From Mycobacterium sp. (GTDB taxonomy: Bacteria > Actinomycetota > Actinomycetes > Mycobacteriales > Mycobacteriaceae), in NCBI GenBank assembly GCA_031292665.1, contig JARLGR010000233.1, forward strand, positions 1 through 61,152: a stretch of 61,152 bases of DNA, in the 5' to 3' direction. Position numbers and translations under genes: made by a program. Positions 25,775 to 35,339 of the stretch are shown here, piece after piece (the stretch's first letter is position 1; the number at the start of each line of letters is the position of its first letter). The notes beneath the pieces were generated by a model that saw only the letters and a list, made by a program, of their open reading frames with translations, did no database searches and was not told the origin of the DNA.

Positions 25775-28700
25775 GCTGCGGTGTCCCGTACGCCGCGGTC
25801 GGGTGGGTTCTTACCTCGACTCTTCTTACGGCCGAGGTTCCACGGCCTGATCGGGTTGCCCTGCCAGCGTGTCGACCCCGGTACTTCGTCGCCGCGCACC
25901 ACCAGCGACGCGGGACCGACGGTCGCGCCGGCACCCAGCCGGGCGGCGGGCAGCGCAACACAATGCGGCCCAAGGGTCGCGCCGGGTTCCAGCACGACGC
26001 TGTCCATGCGCATGATCCGGTCGTGGAACAGGTGCGTCTGCACCACGCAGCCTCGATTGACAGTCGAGCCGTCGCCCAGCGTGACGAGGTCCGCCTCAGG
26101 GAGCCAATAGGTTTCACACCACGTGCCGCGACCGACGTGGGCGCCCAGCGCGCGCAGCCACAGGTTCATGACCGGCGTCCCGCTGGCAGCGCGGGCGAAC
26201 CAGGGCGCCGCGACGGTTTCGACGAACGTATCCGAAAGCTCGTTGCGCCACACGAAGGACGACCACAGCGGAAACTCGCCCGCCCTGATCCGGCCCACCA
26301 CAAGCCATTTCGCGGCGACCGTAATACCACCCGCGATCGCCCCTGCCGCCAGCAGCACCAGCCCGCCGCACAGCGCCGCCGACCAGATACCGAAAATTCT
26401 TGTCAGCGCCTGCAATGTGCCCAGTACCGCCAGCCCGATTGCGGCGGTCACGAGCACCGGCACCAACCGGAATGTCTCCACCAGTGCCCGCATCGCCTTC
26501 AACCTCAGCGGCGGGTGATACGTGGTCGCCGCGTCGGTCTCGGCGGGGCGCCGGCGCAGCCGCATCGGCGGGCTGCCCAGCCAGGACGAGCCGCGCTTGG
26601 CCTTCGGTGGCGCGGCCGACAGCACCGCGATCAGTCCGTCGTCGGGGACTCGGCGACCCGGCTGGGCGATGCCAGAGTTGCCCAGGAACGCGCGCCTGCC
26701 CACGGTCGTCTGCGCCGCGTAGATCCAGCCACCGCCGAGCTCGTACGACCCGACCAGCGTGTCGTCGGCGAGGAAGGCGCCGTCCTGGATCACGGTGAAT
26801 TTGGGGATCAGCAAGGCCGTGGAGATCTCGGTGCCATGGCCGACCTTGGCGCCCAGCAGCCGCAGCCAGATCGGCGTCAGCAGGCCGGCATATAGCGGGA
26901 ACAGATAGTTGCGCGCGGCGTCCATCAGCCGCTCAGTCGCCCACAGCTGCCAGCCGGCCCGGCTGCGCACCGGGTGGTAGCCCTCGCGCAGCCCGATCGA
27001 CAACATCCGCACCGCAATCACGGTCAGCAGGGCGTACACGGTGAGGGCGGCCAGCGCTGCGACCGGTGTCCACAGCAGCGCCGGAAGCACCGCGTGAGAC
27101 AGGCGGCGCGTGCGATGGACGGCTACGGCGATCACCGCAAGGCCGCTCGCCACCGCGATCAGCGGCAGAGCGGCGAGCAGCAGCGACGTCAGCCCGTACA
27201 TCGGAACCCACCGGCTTCTGCGTGGCGGCCGTTCGTCAGGCCACGGGTGGTTGACCCTGCCGGACTTCACCGCGGGCGAGCCCTTCCAGTACTGGCCGTT
27301 CTTGATCTTGTCGAGCACACCCGAGCCGGGTGCCACGTCGGCGTTCTTGCCGACGATCGCGCCGGGCAGCAGCGTGGTCCGGGCGCCGACCGTCGCGTCG
27401 TTGCCGATCGTGATCTCGCCGACGTGCAACGCGTCGCCGTCGATCCAGTATCCGCATAGGTCCACCTCTGGTTCGACCGCACTGCGATGCCCGAGAGTCA
27501 GCAACCCCGTGACCGGCGGCAGCGAGTGCAGGTCGACGCCCTTGCCGATACTGGCGCCCAGAGCGCGGGCGTAGTACACCAGCCACGGCGCCCCGGCCAG
27601 GTTCTGCGCGCCGCTGGCCTCGGCCAGCCGCTCGGCGAACCACACCCGCAGGTGCACCGACCCGCCGCGGCGGTAAGTGCCCGGCCGCACGTTCGACAGC
27701 AACATCCGCGCGAACAGCACCGCGATGCCCATCCGGCCCACCGGGGTGACGAACAGGACGAACGCCACCGCAATAAGCCACCAGTTCACCGCGACGGTCC
27801 ACGGCACCAGATCCAGGGCGCGGGCGACGTTGTTGCCCAGAGCGAGCCAGGTCACCCAGGGCAGCGCCGCTAACGTCGCCAACGGCACCGACAGCAAGGT
27901 CTGCGCGGCCTGCGTCAATCGCGGGGTTGGTCGCACCACGCGCTCGGCGACCTGCGGCGGCGGTTCAAGTTCGTCGAGGAAACCGGCCAGTGAGCCCAGT
28001 CGGGGGTGGTCGTACAGGTCGGCGACGGTGACCTGCGGGTACTGGTGCCGCAGCACGGCGACGAGCTGCGCGGCGGCCAGCGAGCCGCCGCCGAGCGCGA
28101 AGAAGTCCGCCTCCGGGCCGTCGACTGAACCGGTCTCTAAGGCCCCGAGCAGGTCCCGCCACAGCCCGGCCAGCCAGCCCGTAGTGCCACCCGGGTTGGC
28201 CGCCTCCCCGGAATCCGCGCCGCCGGGCGGTGGCCACGGCAGTGCGTCGCGGTCGACCTTGCCCGACGTGCGGGTGGGTAGCTCCTCGACCCGGACGAGC
28301 CTTGGTACCAGCGAGGCGGGGAGTTGCTCGGCGAGCCGGTTGCGCGCCTCATTGATGTCGAAGGACGGATCCGCGCTGACGAGATAGCCGACCAGCACCG
28401 GCGTGCCGGTAGCGGTGCGGCGAACCGCGGCCGCCCCACCACTGACCCCCGGCAGGTGGACCAGCGCGGAGTCGACCTCGCCGAGCTCGATGCGGCGGCC
28501 CCCGACCTTGACCTGGTCATCGCTTCGGCCGCAGAAATACAGCCCATCGGGTTCCAGCCGTACCAGGTCACCGCTGCGATAGGCGCGCGCCCAGTCCAGC
28601 GTCGGCATCGGGGCGTACTTCTCAGCGTCCTTGTCTTTGTCCAGGTAGCGGGCCAGCCCTACGCCGCCGATCACCAGCTCGCCTACCTCGCCATAGCCGA

Positions 28701-29709
28701 CCGGCCGGCCGTCGGCATCGACGACGGCCAGATCCCAGCCAGGCAGTGGCAGCCCGATGCTGATCGGCTCGGCACCGTCGAGCCTGGCCGCGCACGCGAC
28801 CACGGTGGCCTCGGTCGGGCCGTAGGTGTTCCACACCTCCCGGCCGTCGACGGCGAGCCGCTCGGCCAGCTCCGGAGGGCAGGGCTCACCACCAAAGATC
28901 AACAACCGCACCGCTTCCAGTGCCTCGGCGGGCCACAGCGAGGCCAGCGCCGGCACCGTCGACACCACGGTCACGTCGCGGGTGACCAACCACGGACCGA
29001 GGTCCATCCCGCTGCGCACCAGCGACCGCGGCGCGGGAACCAGGCAGGCGCCGTGCCGCCAAGCCAGCCACATCTCCTCGCACGACGCGTCGAAAGCCAC
29101 CGACAGCCCAGCCAGTACCCGGTCCCCGGGCCCAATCGGGTTGTTCCGCAAGAACATCTGCGCCTCGGCGTCGACGAACGCGGCGGCACTGCGATGCGTG
29201 ACGGCCACGCCCTTCGGCGTGCCGGTCGATCCGGACGTGAAGATGATCCACGCGTCGTCTCGGGCCAGCGGCGCCGCAGCCCGCCAGCCACGCGACGAAC
29301 CGGGACCCCGGAGCAGGCCCGCTTCGGTGATGACCGCAACGACGTCGGCCTCACCAAACACCAATTCGGCACGTTGGTCGGGGTCGTCGGCGTCCACTGG
29401 GACGTAGGCCGCGCCGGTGGCCAGCGTCGCCAGGATCGCCACATACAGCGCATAGCTGCCCGACGGCATCCGGATGCCAATCCGGTCGCCACGGCCGATG
29501 CCGCGGGCGGCCAGCCACTCCACGCTGGCCTCGATGTCGCCGATCAACTCGCTGTAGGTGAGCTGCACGGTGCCGTCGTCGAGCGCCGTCGCGTCCGGGT
29601 AGCGCGCAGCGGTTTCGTAGATGATGTCGATCAGGGTGCGCGGGCTCGGTGCGGCGGGCGACAGCAAGTACTGCGCTGGGACTTGTGCTGGGCCAGGGGC
29701 TATCGCCAC
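25771..29709 (-). CDS. Pls/PosA-type membrane non-ribosomal peptide synthetase
   Basis: About 1312 aa from GTG 29709 (VAIAPGPAQVPAQYLLSP); the in-frame extension to 29913 is rejected as it overlaps the TetR gene. Order: adenylation domain (IIFTSGSTGTPKGVAVTH, AFDAS with the amino-acid-binding Asp, NTYGPTEATV, YRSGDLV), a carrier domain (FFALGGGSLAAAQL, phosphopantetheine Ser), then a large C-terminal part with repeated membrane helices and left-handed beta-helix-like segments (ATVGARTTLLPGAIVGKNAD; DGSTVNRGCVVQTHLFHD). No condensation or thioesterase domain. This is the layout of epsilon-poly-lysine synthetase relatives, which join amino acids in the membrane. The amino acid used cannot be told. 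Coupled to the M1 peptidase. Confidence 0.88.
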   Translation of the reverse strand: MAIAPGPAQVPAQYLLSPAAPSPRTLIDIIYETAARYPDATALDDGTVQLTYSELIGDIEASVEWLAARGIGRGDRIGIRMPSGSYALYVAILATLATGAAYVPVDADDPDQRAELVFGEADVVAVITEAGLLRGPGSSRGWRAAAPLARDDAWIIFTSGSTGTPKGVAVTHRSAAAFVDAEAQMFLRNNPIGPGDRVLAGLSVAFDASCEEMWLAWRHGACLVPAPRSLVRSGMDLGPWLVTRDVTVVSTVPALASLWPAEALEAVRLLIFGGEPCPPELAERLAVDGREVWNTYGPTEATVVACAARLDGAEPISIGLPLPGWDLAVVDADGRPVGYGEVGELVIGGVGLARYLDKDKDAEKYAPMPTLDWARAYRSGDLVRLEPDGLYFCGRSDDQVKVGGRRIELGEVDSALVHLPGVSGGAAAVRRTATGTPVLVGYLVSADPSFDINEARNRLAEQLPASLVPRLVRVEELPTRTSGKVDRDALPWPPPGGADSGEAANPGGTTGWLAGLWRDLLGALETGSVDGPEADFFALGGGSLAAAQLVAVLRHQYPQVTVADLYDHPRLGSLAGFLDELEPPPQVAERVVRPTPRLTQAAQTLLSVPLATLAALPWVTWLALGNNVARALDLVPWTVAVNWWLIAVAFVLFVTPVGRMGIAVLFARMLLSNVRPGTYRRGGSVHLRVWFAERLAEASGAQNLAGAPWLVYYARALGASIGKGVDLHSLPPVTGLLTLGHRSAVEPEVDLCGYWIDGDALHVGEITIGNDATVGARTTLLPGAIVGKNADVAPGSGVLDKIKNGQYWKGSPAVKSGRVNHPWPDERPPRRSRWVPMYGLTSLLLAALPLIAVASGLAVIAVAVHRTRRLSHAVLPALLWTPVAALAALTVYALLTVIAVRMLSIGLREGYHPVRSRAGWQLWATERLMDAARNYLFPLYAGLLTPIWLRLLGAKVGHGTEISTALLIPKFTVIQDGAFLADDTLVGSYELGGGWIYAAQTTVGRRAFLGNSGIAQPGRRVPDDGLIAVLSAAPPKAKRGSSWLGSPPMRLRRRPAETDAATTYHPPLRLKAMRALVETFRLVPVLVTAAIGLAVLGTLQALTRIFGIWSAALCGGLVLLAAGAIAGGITVAAKWLVVGRIRAGEFPLWSSFVWRNELSDTFVETVAAPWFARAASGTPVMNLWLRALGAHVGRGTWCETYWLPEADLVTLGDGSTVNRGCVVQTHLFHDRIMRMDSVVLEPGATLGPHCVALPAARLGAGATVGPASLVVRGDEVPGSTRWQGNPIRPWNLGRKKSRGKNPPDRGVRDTAA

Positions 29710-29819
29710 CCCACGAAAATACTCAAGCCGCGCCGCTGCGGCGACTACCGCGCACCCGGCGTGTGACGTTCGACCGAGTCGAGCGTCAGGGCTCCTCACA
29801 CAGGGGCCGGGTCCTGGCG

Positions 29820-30419
29820 CTACCTCCTTTTCCAGTGCCGACTCTTGACCGCTTCGAGCGCTTCGGTGACGTAGAGGTCGAGGGGACGAAGCGTCGACGA
29901 CTGCCGCACCCAACGCTGGAAAGCGAAATCCGCTGCCGCGAAGGCGAGATTGACCAGCAGGCCGGGGCGGATGTCGGTATCCGGATCGGCACCCATGCGT
30001 TCGGCGACGACCTTCGTCGCCCGCTCCTTGTCGGCGGGGTTGTGCACCGTGACCTTGCCCAGCAGGTCGGGGGCCACCAGCAGCGCGTCACGCCACTCTT
30101 CGGTGTCGGCCTGCTCGAACGATCGGGTCCGCGTGATGATGGCGTTGATCAGCGCGAGGTCGGGCGACTCGCTCGCCGGCCGCTGTTCGAGCAGGTTGAC
30201 GATCGCGGCGCCGCCGTGACGAACGGGCGCCAGCAACAATTCTTCCTTGGCCGGCACGTGCCGGAAGAAGGTGCGCGGCGAAACGCCTGCGGCAGCCGCG
30301 ACTTCCTCGGTCGTCACGGCGTCGTATCCGCGTTCGACGAACAGCCGGAACGCCGCCCGCCTGATGTCGGCCAGGATCTGTGCGCGCTGCCTGTCTCGCA
30401 GCGACCCTTCCCCGGTCAC
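29820..30419 (-). CDS. TetR-family transcriptional regulator
   Basis: 199 aa. N-terminal HTH: RRAAFRLFVERGYDAVTTEEV followed by AAAAGVSPRTFFRHVPAKEE. The C-terminal domain is ligand-binding and not classifiable by eye. The ATG overlaps the stop of the SDR gene by four bases, making it the last gene of the DapB-like/VOC/SDR/TetR unit. A perfect palindrome upstream of that unit (32845-32859) is a candidate for its operator. Confidence 0.9.
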   Translation of the reverse strand: MTGEGSLRDRQRAQILADIRRAAFRLFVERGYDAVTTEEVAAAAGVSPRTFFRHVPAKEELLLAPVRHGGAAIVNLLEQRPASESPDLALINAIITRTRSFEQADTEEWRDALLVAPDLLGKVTVHNPADKERATKVVAERMGADPDTDIRPGLLVNLAFAAADFAFQRWVRQSSTLRPLDLYVTEALEAVKSRHWKRR

Positions 30420-31189
30420 CGGAAGCAGCCGATCCCACCGTCGACGTGAATGGTCTGCGCGGTGATGAACGACGCGTCCGTGCCAAGCAGGAAGGCCACC
30501 AGGGCGCCCACGTCGGTGCGGACATCGCCGATCCGCTTCATCGGGACGCGCCTCACCGCTTTCGCGTAGTCGTCAGGTGCGAACTGTTTCCACATTTTGA
30601 CTCCGTCGGACTCGGCAAACGGGCAGATCACGTTGACGCGGATGTTGTCGCGTCCCCATTCCAGCGCGGCGACCTTCGACAGGCCGCGGATGGCCTCCTT
30701 GGCGGCGGCGTAGCCGCCCCACTTGACGTCGCCGCCGGTGCCCGTCCCCGAGCCGAGGTTCACGATCGACCCGCCGCCCGCCTCGACCATCAACGGGTGC
30801 ACGGCCTGCATGAGCAGGAATGTCGCCCGGGGGCCGACGTCGTACCCGAGCGCCAGATCCTCGGTCGTGATGTCGACGAATGCCTTCGGCTCGTTGGTGG
30901 CAATGGCGTTGTTGACCAGGCCGTGCACGGTCCCGAAGGCGTCCACCGCGGCGGTCGCGATCCGCTGCGCGCTGCCCGGGGCTCGCAGATCGGCGACCAG
31001 CATCTCGGCGCGACCCATTGCCTTGAGCTCATCGGTTGTCGCGCTCAGTTTCTCGTCCTGGATGTCGACCAGCAACACCGCTGCCCCGCGTTCGAGCAGT
31101 GCGGAGGCGATGCCCTTGCCCACACCCTGGGCGGCACCGGTGACGATCGCGACGTGGCCGCGCATGGATTCGGGGTGGCTGTAAGTCAT
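30416..31189 (-). CDS. Short-chain dehydrogenase/reductase
   Basis: 257 aa classical SDR: TGAAQGVGKGIA near residue 17, VDIQD acidic end of beta 2 (NAD preference likely), NNAIA, NLGSGTGTGG and YAAAK catalytic lysine motif. Overlaps its neighbours by four bases on both sides. Substrate unknown; operon context with a VOC protein and a DapB-like reductase suggests catabolism of a small hydrophobic compound. Confidence 0.9.
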   Translation of the reverse strand: MTYSHPESMRGHVAIVTGAAQGVGKGIASALLERGAAVLLVDIQDEKLSATTDELKAMGRAEMLVADLRAPGSAQRIATAAVDAFGTVHGLVNNAIATNEPKAFVDITTEDLALGYDVGPRATFLLMQAVHPLMVEAGGGSIVNLGSGTGTGGDVKWGGYAAAKEAIRGLSKVAALEWGRDNIRVNVICPFAESDGVKMWKQFAPDDYAKAVRRVPMKRIGDVRTDVGALVAFLLGTDASFITAQTIHVDGGIGCFR

Positions 31190-31689
31190 GTAGCCGGTCC
31201 CATCCGTAGCGGCACGCCGCGGTGCAGTTCGTAGGTGCTGCGCGCCCCACCGGGCAATTCAATGAACTCCACCGGTGTCCCGTCCGGGTCCTTGACGAAG
31301 AACATTCGGACGCCGCCGATTTCAAAGGGCTCCTGATCGGGTGTGTAGCCGGCTGCGGTGATGCGGCGGTGGGCATCGTCTAGGTCGGGCACCGACAGCG
31401 AGAGGTTGTGAATGCCGGTGATCGCACGACGGGGCTTGTGATCCGGCGGTGCGACGCCGAGCGAGAGCAGTTCGATCATCAACCCGCCCAGCAGGCCGCC
31501 CACAACCCGGCCCTCCTGCTTTCGAGTCGCGTGCAGCACCGCGTCGAAGGGCTCACCCGAGATCAGGGTTTCGAAGACGACCTCCATGCCGAGCACGTCC
31601 CGGTAAAAGGCCAGGGCGCGATCCATGTCGGTAACCCCGACCACGAGGTGACAGAACGAGACGTCGTTGAGCACGCTGGAGCTTGTCAC
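31186..31689 (-). CDS. VOC family protein
   Basis: 167 aa two-module VOC fold. Metal-site positions: His in CHLVVGVTDMDRALAFY, Glu in MIELLSLG, His in IHNLSLSVPDL and Glu in VEFIELPGG, so a metal site looks complete. Overlaps the preceding DapB-like gene by four bases. Confidence 0.88.
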   Translation of the reverse strand: MTSSSVLNDVSFCHLVVGVTDMDRALAFYRDVLGMEVVFETLISGEPFDAVLHATRKQEGRVVGGLLGGLMIELLSLGVAPPDHKPRRAITGIHNLSLSVPDLDDAHRRITAAGYTPDQEPFEIGGVRMFFVKDPDGTPVEFIELPGGARSTYELHRGVPLRMGPAT

Positions 31690-32771
31690 GGTGTCTGCGC
31701 CGCGAGGTTCGGCGCCGGGCGGCCGGCGAATAGCGGCAGATCCAGGTAGGTTTTGATGCCGGGGTCGGCGGCGCAGACGTCGGGGATGGCGTTGACGCAG
31801 TGGTTGGCGGTGGCCACCACACCCGGATTTCGTTGCAGCCCTTCGGCAATGCTGGGCGGCTGCAGACCTTTGAAGGTGAGGCTGACGGTGGGATCGCCGG
31901 TGATCTCGACCTCGAAGCGTTCGCCGCGCCCGCCGAAATTCCAGTTCGGCTCCAGGTTCTCTTCTCCCATCAGCCAGTTGACCGCCGCAGTGATGACCGG
32001 CTCGCCGTCAGCGAGGGCCTGCCAGCGGAACCGGCGTGCGGCGACGGCTCCGACGGTAATCGGGAATGGGTCGTAGTCGATGTCGGAGGTTGCCACGGCA
32101 ATCTCCTGAATGGTTCTGATGTTGGGGTCGATGCGGAATCCCATGTGATCGGCGATCATTCGTACCGACATCTTGAAGCCCGACTCGAGCAGGGTGGCCA
32201 TGGGCCCTTGCATCGCTTGCTCCGGGGTGCCGCCGAAGCCCATGATGTGGCGCACGACGTCCGGGGCGTTGTAGGTGCGGATGTCGGAGAACTCCTCGGC
32301 GCGCACGTGCGTCACGGCCGACGACAGCGACGACACCATGAGGGGGAAGCGCTCCGTGATGCCGCCGGGGTGAATCCCCGACCCGTGCAGTGTCACCCCG
32401 CCTTCGAGCGCGGCGTCGGCAATCGCTTTGACGGCCGGGTTGTCCAGGTCCGGGTATACCCATCCGACTGGGGTGACCACGTTCTTGCCGGACCGCAGAA
32501 TCGCAATGACCTCTTCGTCATTGGGGATCAGCGGGCTGTACATCACGCAGTCGGCGTCGAGCGCCAATACTTCGTCGATGCTGGTGGTGGCGGTCACACC
32601 GAGCGCACCGGCGCCGAGAATCTCGCCGACGTCGCGGCCGCTCTTGTCTGCCGAGTGCACCCAGCATCCGGCCAGCTCGAGCTGTGGGTGATTCAGCACG
32701 CACTCGATGGCCGCCCGGCCGACACCTCCTGTCGCCCATTGGATGACACGAAGCTGGGGCGGACTGCTCAT
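31686..32771 (-). CDS. DapB-like NAD(P)-dependent amine/dihydrodipicolinate reductase family protein
   Basis: 361 aa. Rossmann start RVIQWATGGVGRAAIECV, then HSADKSGRDVGEI, a middle GSGIHPGGITERFPL region, and a long C-terminal domain. This family is related to dihydrodipicolinate reductase and 2,4-diaminopentanoate dehydrogenase and is expanded in mycobacteria; it is not the lysine-pathway enzyme. First gene of the four-gene unit, whose upstream region carries a 15-bp palindrome. Confidence 0.85.
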   Translation of the reverse strand: MSSPPQLRVIQWATGGVGRAAIECVLNHPQLELAGCWVHSADKSGRDVGEILGAGALGVTATTSIDEVLALDADCVMYSPLIPNDEEVIAILRSGKNVVTPVGWVYPDLDNPAVKAIADAALEGGVTLHGSGIHPGGITERFPLMVSSLSSAVTHVRAEEFSDIRTYNAPDVVRHIMGFGGTPEQAMQGPMATLLESGFKMSVRMIADHMGFRIDPNIRTIQEIAVATSDIDYDPFPITVGAVAARRFRWQALADGEPVITAAVNWLMGEENLEPNWNFGGRGERFEVEITGDPTVSLTFKGLQPPSIAEGLQRNPGVVATANHCVNAIPDVCAADPGIKTYLDLPLFAGRPAPNLAAQTP

Positions 32772-32844
32772 TGGTGACCTCCCAGATGAACGTTGCGGCG
32801 TAGGCCTTTACAGCCGACGGCTAGGATGGCACAGTATGACCGGC

Positions 32845-32859
32845 TGACAGTGACTGTCA
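32845..32859 (+). promoter_or_regulatory. Perfect 15-bp palindrome, candidate TetR operator
   Basis: TGACAGTGACTGTCA: two 7-base arms around a central G, 74 bases upstream of the DapB-like gene start. The unit it precedes ends with a TetR gene, and TetR proteins often bind palindromes of this length. The match to this particular regulator is inference. Confidence 0.6.
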
Positions 32860-32887
32860 ACGAACGATTTCGTGAGCGCGGGCCGGC

Positions 32888-32956
32888 GCGAGCGGCGAAG
32901 CCGTCGTCTTCGTCCACGGCAACCCCGACGCGGGCAGTAACTGGCAACCGCTGATG
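32888..32956 (+). pseudogene. Alpha/beta-hydrolase N-terminal fragment
   Basis: The frame reads SGEAVVFVHGNPDAGSNWQP, the first strand and oxyanion HGN region of alpha/beta hydrolases. There is no start codon upstream and no continuation downstream. A relic of about 23 codons in the intergenic region. Confidence 0.55.
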
Positions 32957-33033
32957 ACACGTTCGTCATCCCCTTCCCGCATGAACGGGTCGGCAGGCCT
33001 GTTTCAACGATCTTCTGAGACAGAGGGATTCAC

Positions 33034-33417
33034 ATGAGTACCACGCTAGAGCCCACCCCGGAGCAGATCGCGGCGCTGGCCGCGCGACCGGCCGACGTAC
33101 CGGTGGTGATGGTCAACCTGCTGAAGTTCAAGACGCCGGGTGGCGTGGAGTCCTACCAGCGGTACGGGCGGGAGGTCACCCCGCACCTCGAACGTGTCGG
33201 CGCCACCGTCCGCTACCTCGGCGCGGCCCCGACATTCGTCATCGGTGATGGCGAAAGGCCCTGGTGGGACTCGATTCTGATTGTCGAGTACCCGACGCCG
33301 CAGGCCTTCATCGACATGGTGACCGATCCCGAGTACCTCAAGGTGCACGAACATCGTGCGGCCGGTCTGGAGCGCGGCGACCTGATCGCGACGTCGGTGT
33401 GGTCCCTGGAGGAGTGA
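33034..33417 (+). CDS. DUF1330 family protein
   Basis: 127 aa. VVMVNLLKFK near the start, the YQRYGREVTPHLE middle and WDSILIVEYPTPQAFIDMV are typical of this ferredoxin-like small domain. Function of the family is not established. Separate from fadD15 by about 100 bases on the same strand. Confidence 0.85.
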   Translation: MSTTLEPTPEQIAALAARPADVPVVMVNLLKFKTPGGVESYQRYGREVTPHLERVGATVRYLGAAPTFVIGDGERPWWDSILIVEYPTPQAFIDMVTDPEYLKVHEHRAAGLERGDLIATSVWSLEE

Positions 33418-33524
33418 CCGGTCGCCAATGGCCTCTCGACGCCGGAACCCTTGGCCCATGAGGAAGCCCGCGGGTCGGGGCGGTTAGCGTCGTGTGGACA
33501 GCCCAATTTTGAGAGTGTTGAGTG

Positions 33525-35327
33525 ATGCGTGAGTTCAGCGTTGAGGCAAGCTTTACGGTCGAAGGCCGCGACAACATCGTCAGCAGCGTGTATGCGCACG
33601 AGCGGGACGACCCCGATCATGTGATCTTCCAGCGATTCGTCGACGGCGTCTGGACGGATGTGACCTGCGCGCAGGCCGCCCAGCAGGTCCGGGAAACCGC
33701 CCTCGGGCTGATCGCGGAGGGCGTCAACGCCGGGGACCGGGTGGCGATCCTGTCGGGCACCCGCTACGAGTGGGTGATCCTCGACTACGCCATCCTCTCG
33801 GTGGGCGCGGTCACCGTCCCGATCTACGACACGTCCTCGGCCGAGCAGGTGCGCTGGGTGCTGGAGGACTCCGGCGCGGTGCTCGTGGTCGCGGAGAACG
33901 AGGCGCATGCCCAGCTGGTCAAGGAACTGACCGATGAGTTACCGAACCTGCGCAAGATCCTGCACCTCGACTCCGGCGGCCCCGCGGCGCTCGAAGAGCT
34001 TGCCGAGGCCGGGAAATCGGTGGACGTCGGCGTGCTCGACGAGCGCCTGGCCGGGTTACGGGCGGCCGACGCCGCCACGTTGATCTACACGTCGGGCACG
34101 ACGGGTCGCCCGAAGGGCTGCCAACTGACCCACTCCAACCTGCTGTACGAGACGCGCGGGGCGGCGGAATGCCTTCCGACGCTGCTGCGCAAGGGCGAAC
34201 GGCTGCTCGTCTTTTTGCCGCTGGCCCACGTGCTGGCGCGCTCGCTGTCCATGTCCGCGTTCGCCAACAAGGTCACCATCGGCTACACCAGCGACATCAA
34301 GAACCTGGTGCCCACCCTTGGGATCTTCAAGCCCACGGTGGTGGTTTCGGTGCCCCGGGTCTTCGAAAAGGTTTACAACACCGCCGAATTGAACGCCCGC
34401 GACAGCGGCAGGGGCTGGATCTTCGACCTGGCAACGCGCGCCGCGATCGAGTGGAGCACCGCTCAGGACGCCGGCGGCCCCAGCCGGCTGCTGCACGCCC
34501 GTCACGCCGTGTTCGATCGCCTGGTCTACGGCAAGCTGCGCGCCGCGCTGGGCGGCGACTGCCACGCCGCGGTCTCTGGCGGTGCCCCGCTGGGCAAGCG
34601 GTTGTGCCACTTCTACCGTGGCGTCGGGCTCACCGTGTACGAGGGCTACGGCCTGACGGAGACCAGCTCCGCGATCACCGTGAACCGGATCGGCGAAGAG
34701 CGGGTCGGCACGGTGGGCAAGTTATTGCCAGGCAACAGCATGGCGATCGCCAACGACGGCGAGGTACTGGTGCGCGGCGGCGTGGTGTTCAACGGCTATT
34801 GGCGCAACGAGCAAGCCACCGGGGAGGCGATCGTCAACGGGTGGTTCCACACCGGCGACCTCGGATCGGTGGACGACGACGGGTTCTTGTCGATCGTCGG
34901 CCGGAAGAAGGAAATCATCGTCACCGCGGGCGGCAAGAACGTCGCCCCGGCAGTCCTGGAGGACCAGTTGCGGGCTCACCCGCTGATCAGCCAGGCGATG
35001 GTGGTCGGGGACAACAGGCCGTTTGTGGCTGCGCTCATCGCGGTCGACCCGGAAGGCTTCGACGTGTGGAAGCAGCACCACGGCAAGGAGGCCACCGCCG
35101 CGGTCGCGGACCTGGCCGACGATCCCGACCTGGTCGCCGAGATCGATCAGGCCGTCAAGGACGCCAACCGGACGGTGTCGAACGCCGAGTCGATCCGCAA
35201 ATTCCACATCCTGCCGGTCGACTTCACCGTGCTCACCGGCGAGTTGACGCCCACCCTCAAGGTCAAGCGCAACGTGGTGGCCGCACGCTTCGCCAACGAG
35301 ATCGAGGCCCTTTACAGCAAGCGCTGA
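33525..35327 (+). CDS. fadD15: Long-chain acyl-CoA synthetase, FadD15-like
   Basis: Activates fatty acids to acyl-CoA with ATP. 600 aa from ATG 33525 (a GTG directly before it is in frame). Motifs: [19 protein letters not shown] (ATP loop), [37 protein letters not shown], and the C-terminal catalytic Lys in LTPTLKVKR. Very close by eye to the mycobacterial FadD15/Rv2187 sequence through the whole length. Convergent with the adenosine-specific kinase gene; a hairpin spans the gap. Confidence 0.9.
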   Translation: MREFSVEASFTVEGRDNIVSSVYAHERDDPDHVIFQRFVDGVWTDVTCAQAAQQVRETALGLIAEGVNAGDRVAILSGTRYEWVILDYAILSVGAVTVPIYDTSSAEQVRWVLEDSGAVLVVAENEAHAQLVKELTDELPNLRKILHLDSGGPAALEELAEAGKSVDVGVLDERLAGLRAADAATLIYTSGTTGRPKGCQLTHSNLLYETRGAAECLPTLLRKGERLLVFLPLAHVLARSLSMSAFANKVTIGYTSDIKNLVPTLGIFKPTVVVSVPRVFEKVYNTAELNARDSGRGWIFDLATRAAIEWSTAQDAGGPSRLLHARHAVFDRLVYGKLRAALGGDCHAAVSGGAPLGKRLCHFYRGVGLTVYEGYGLTETSSAITVNRIGEERVGTVGKLLPGNSMAIANDGEVLVRGGVVFNGYWRNEQATGEAIVNGWFHTGDLGSVDDDGFLSIVGRKKEIIVTAGGKNVAPAVLEDQLRAHPLISQAMVVGDNRPFVAALIAVDPEGFDVWKQHHGKEATAAVADLADDPDLVAEIDQAVKDANRTVSNAESIRKFHILPVDFTVLTGELTPTLKVKRNVVAARFANEIEALYSKR

Positions 35328-35339
35328 GGTCGGCCTCAG
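35324..35339 (+). terminator. Bidirectional hairpin between convergent genes
   Basis: CTGAGG, loop TCGG, CCTCAG: a perfect 6-bp stem that overlaps the fadD15 stop and ends just inside the convergent gene's end. No T-run, as is common in mycobacteria. It could serve both transcripts. Confidence 0.5.
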
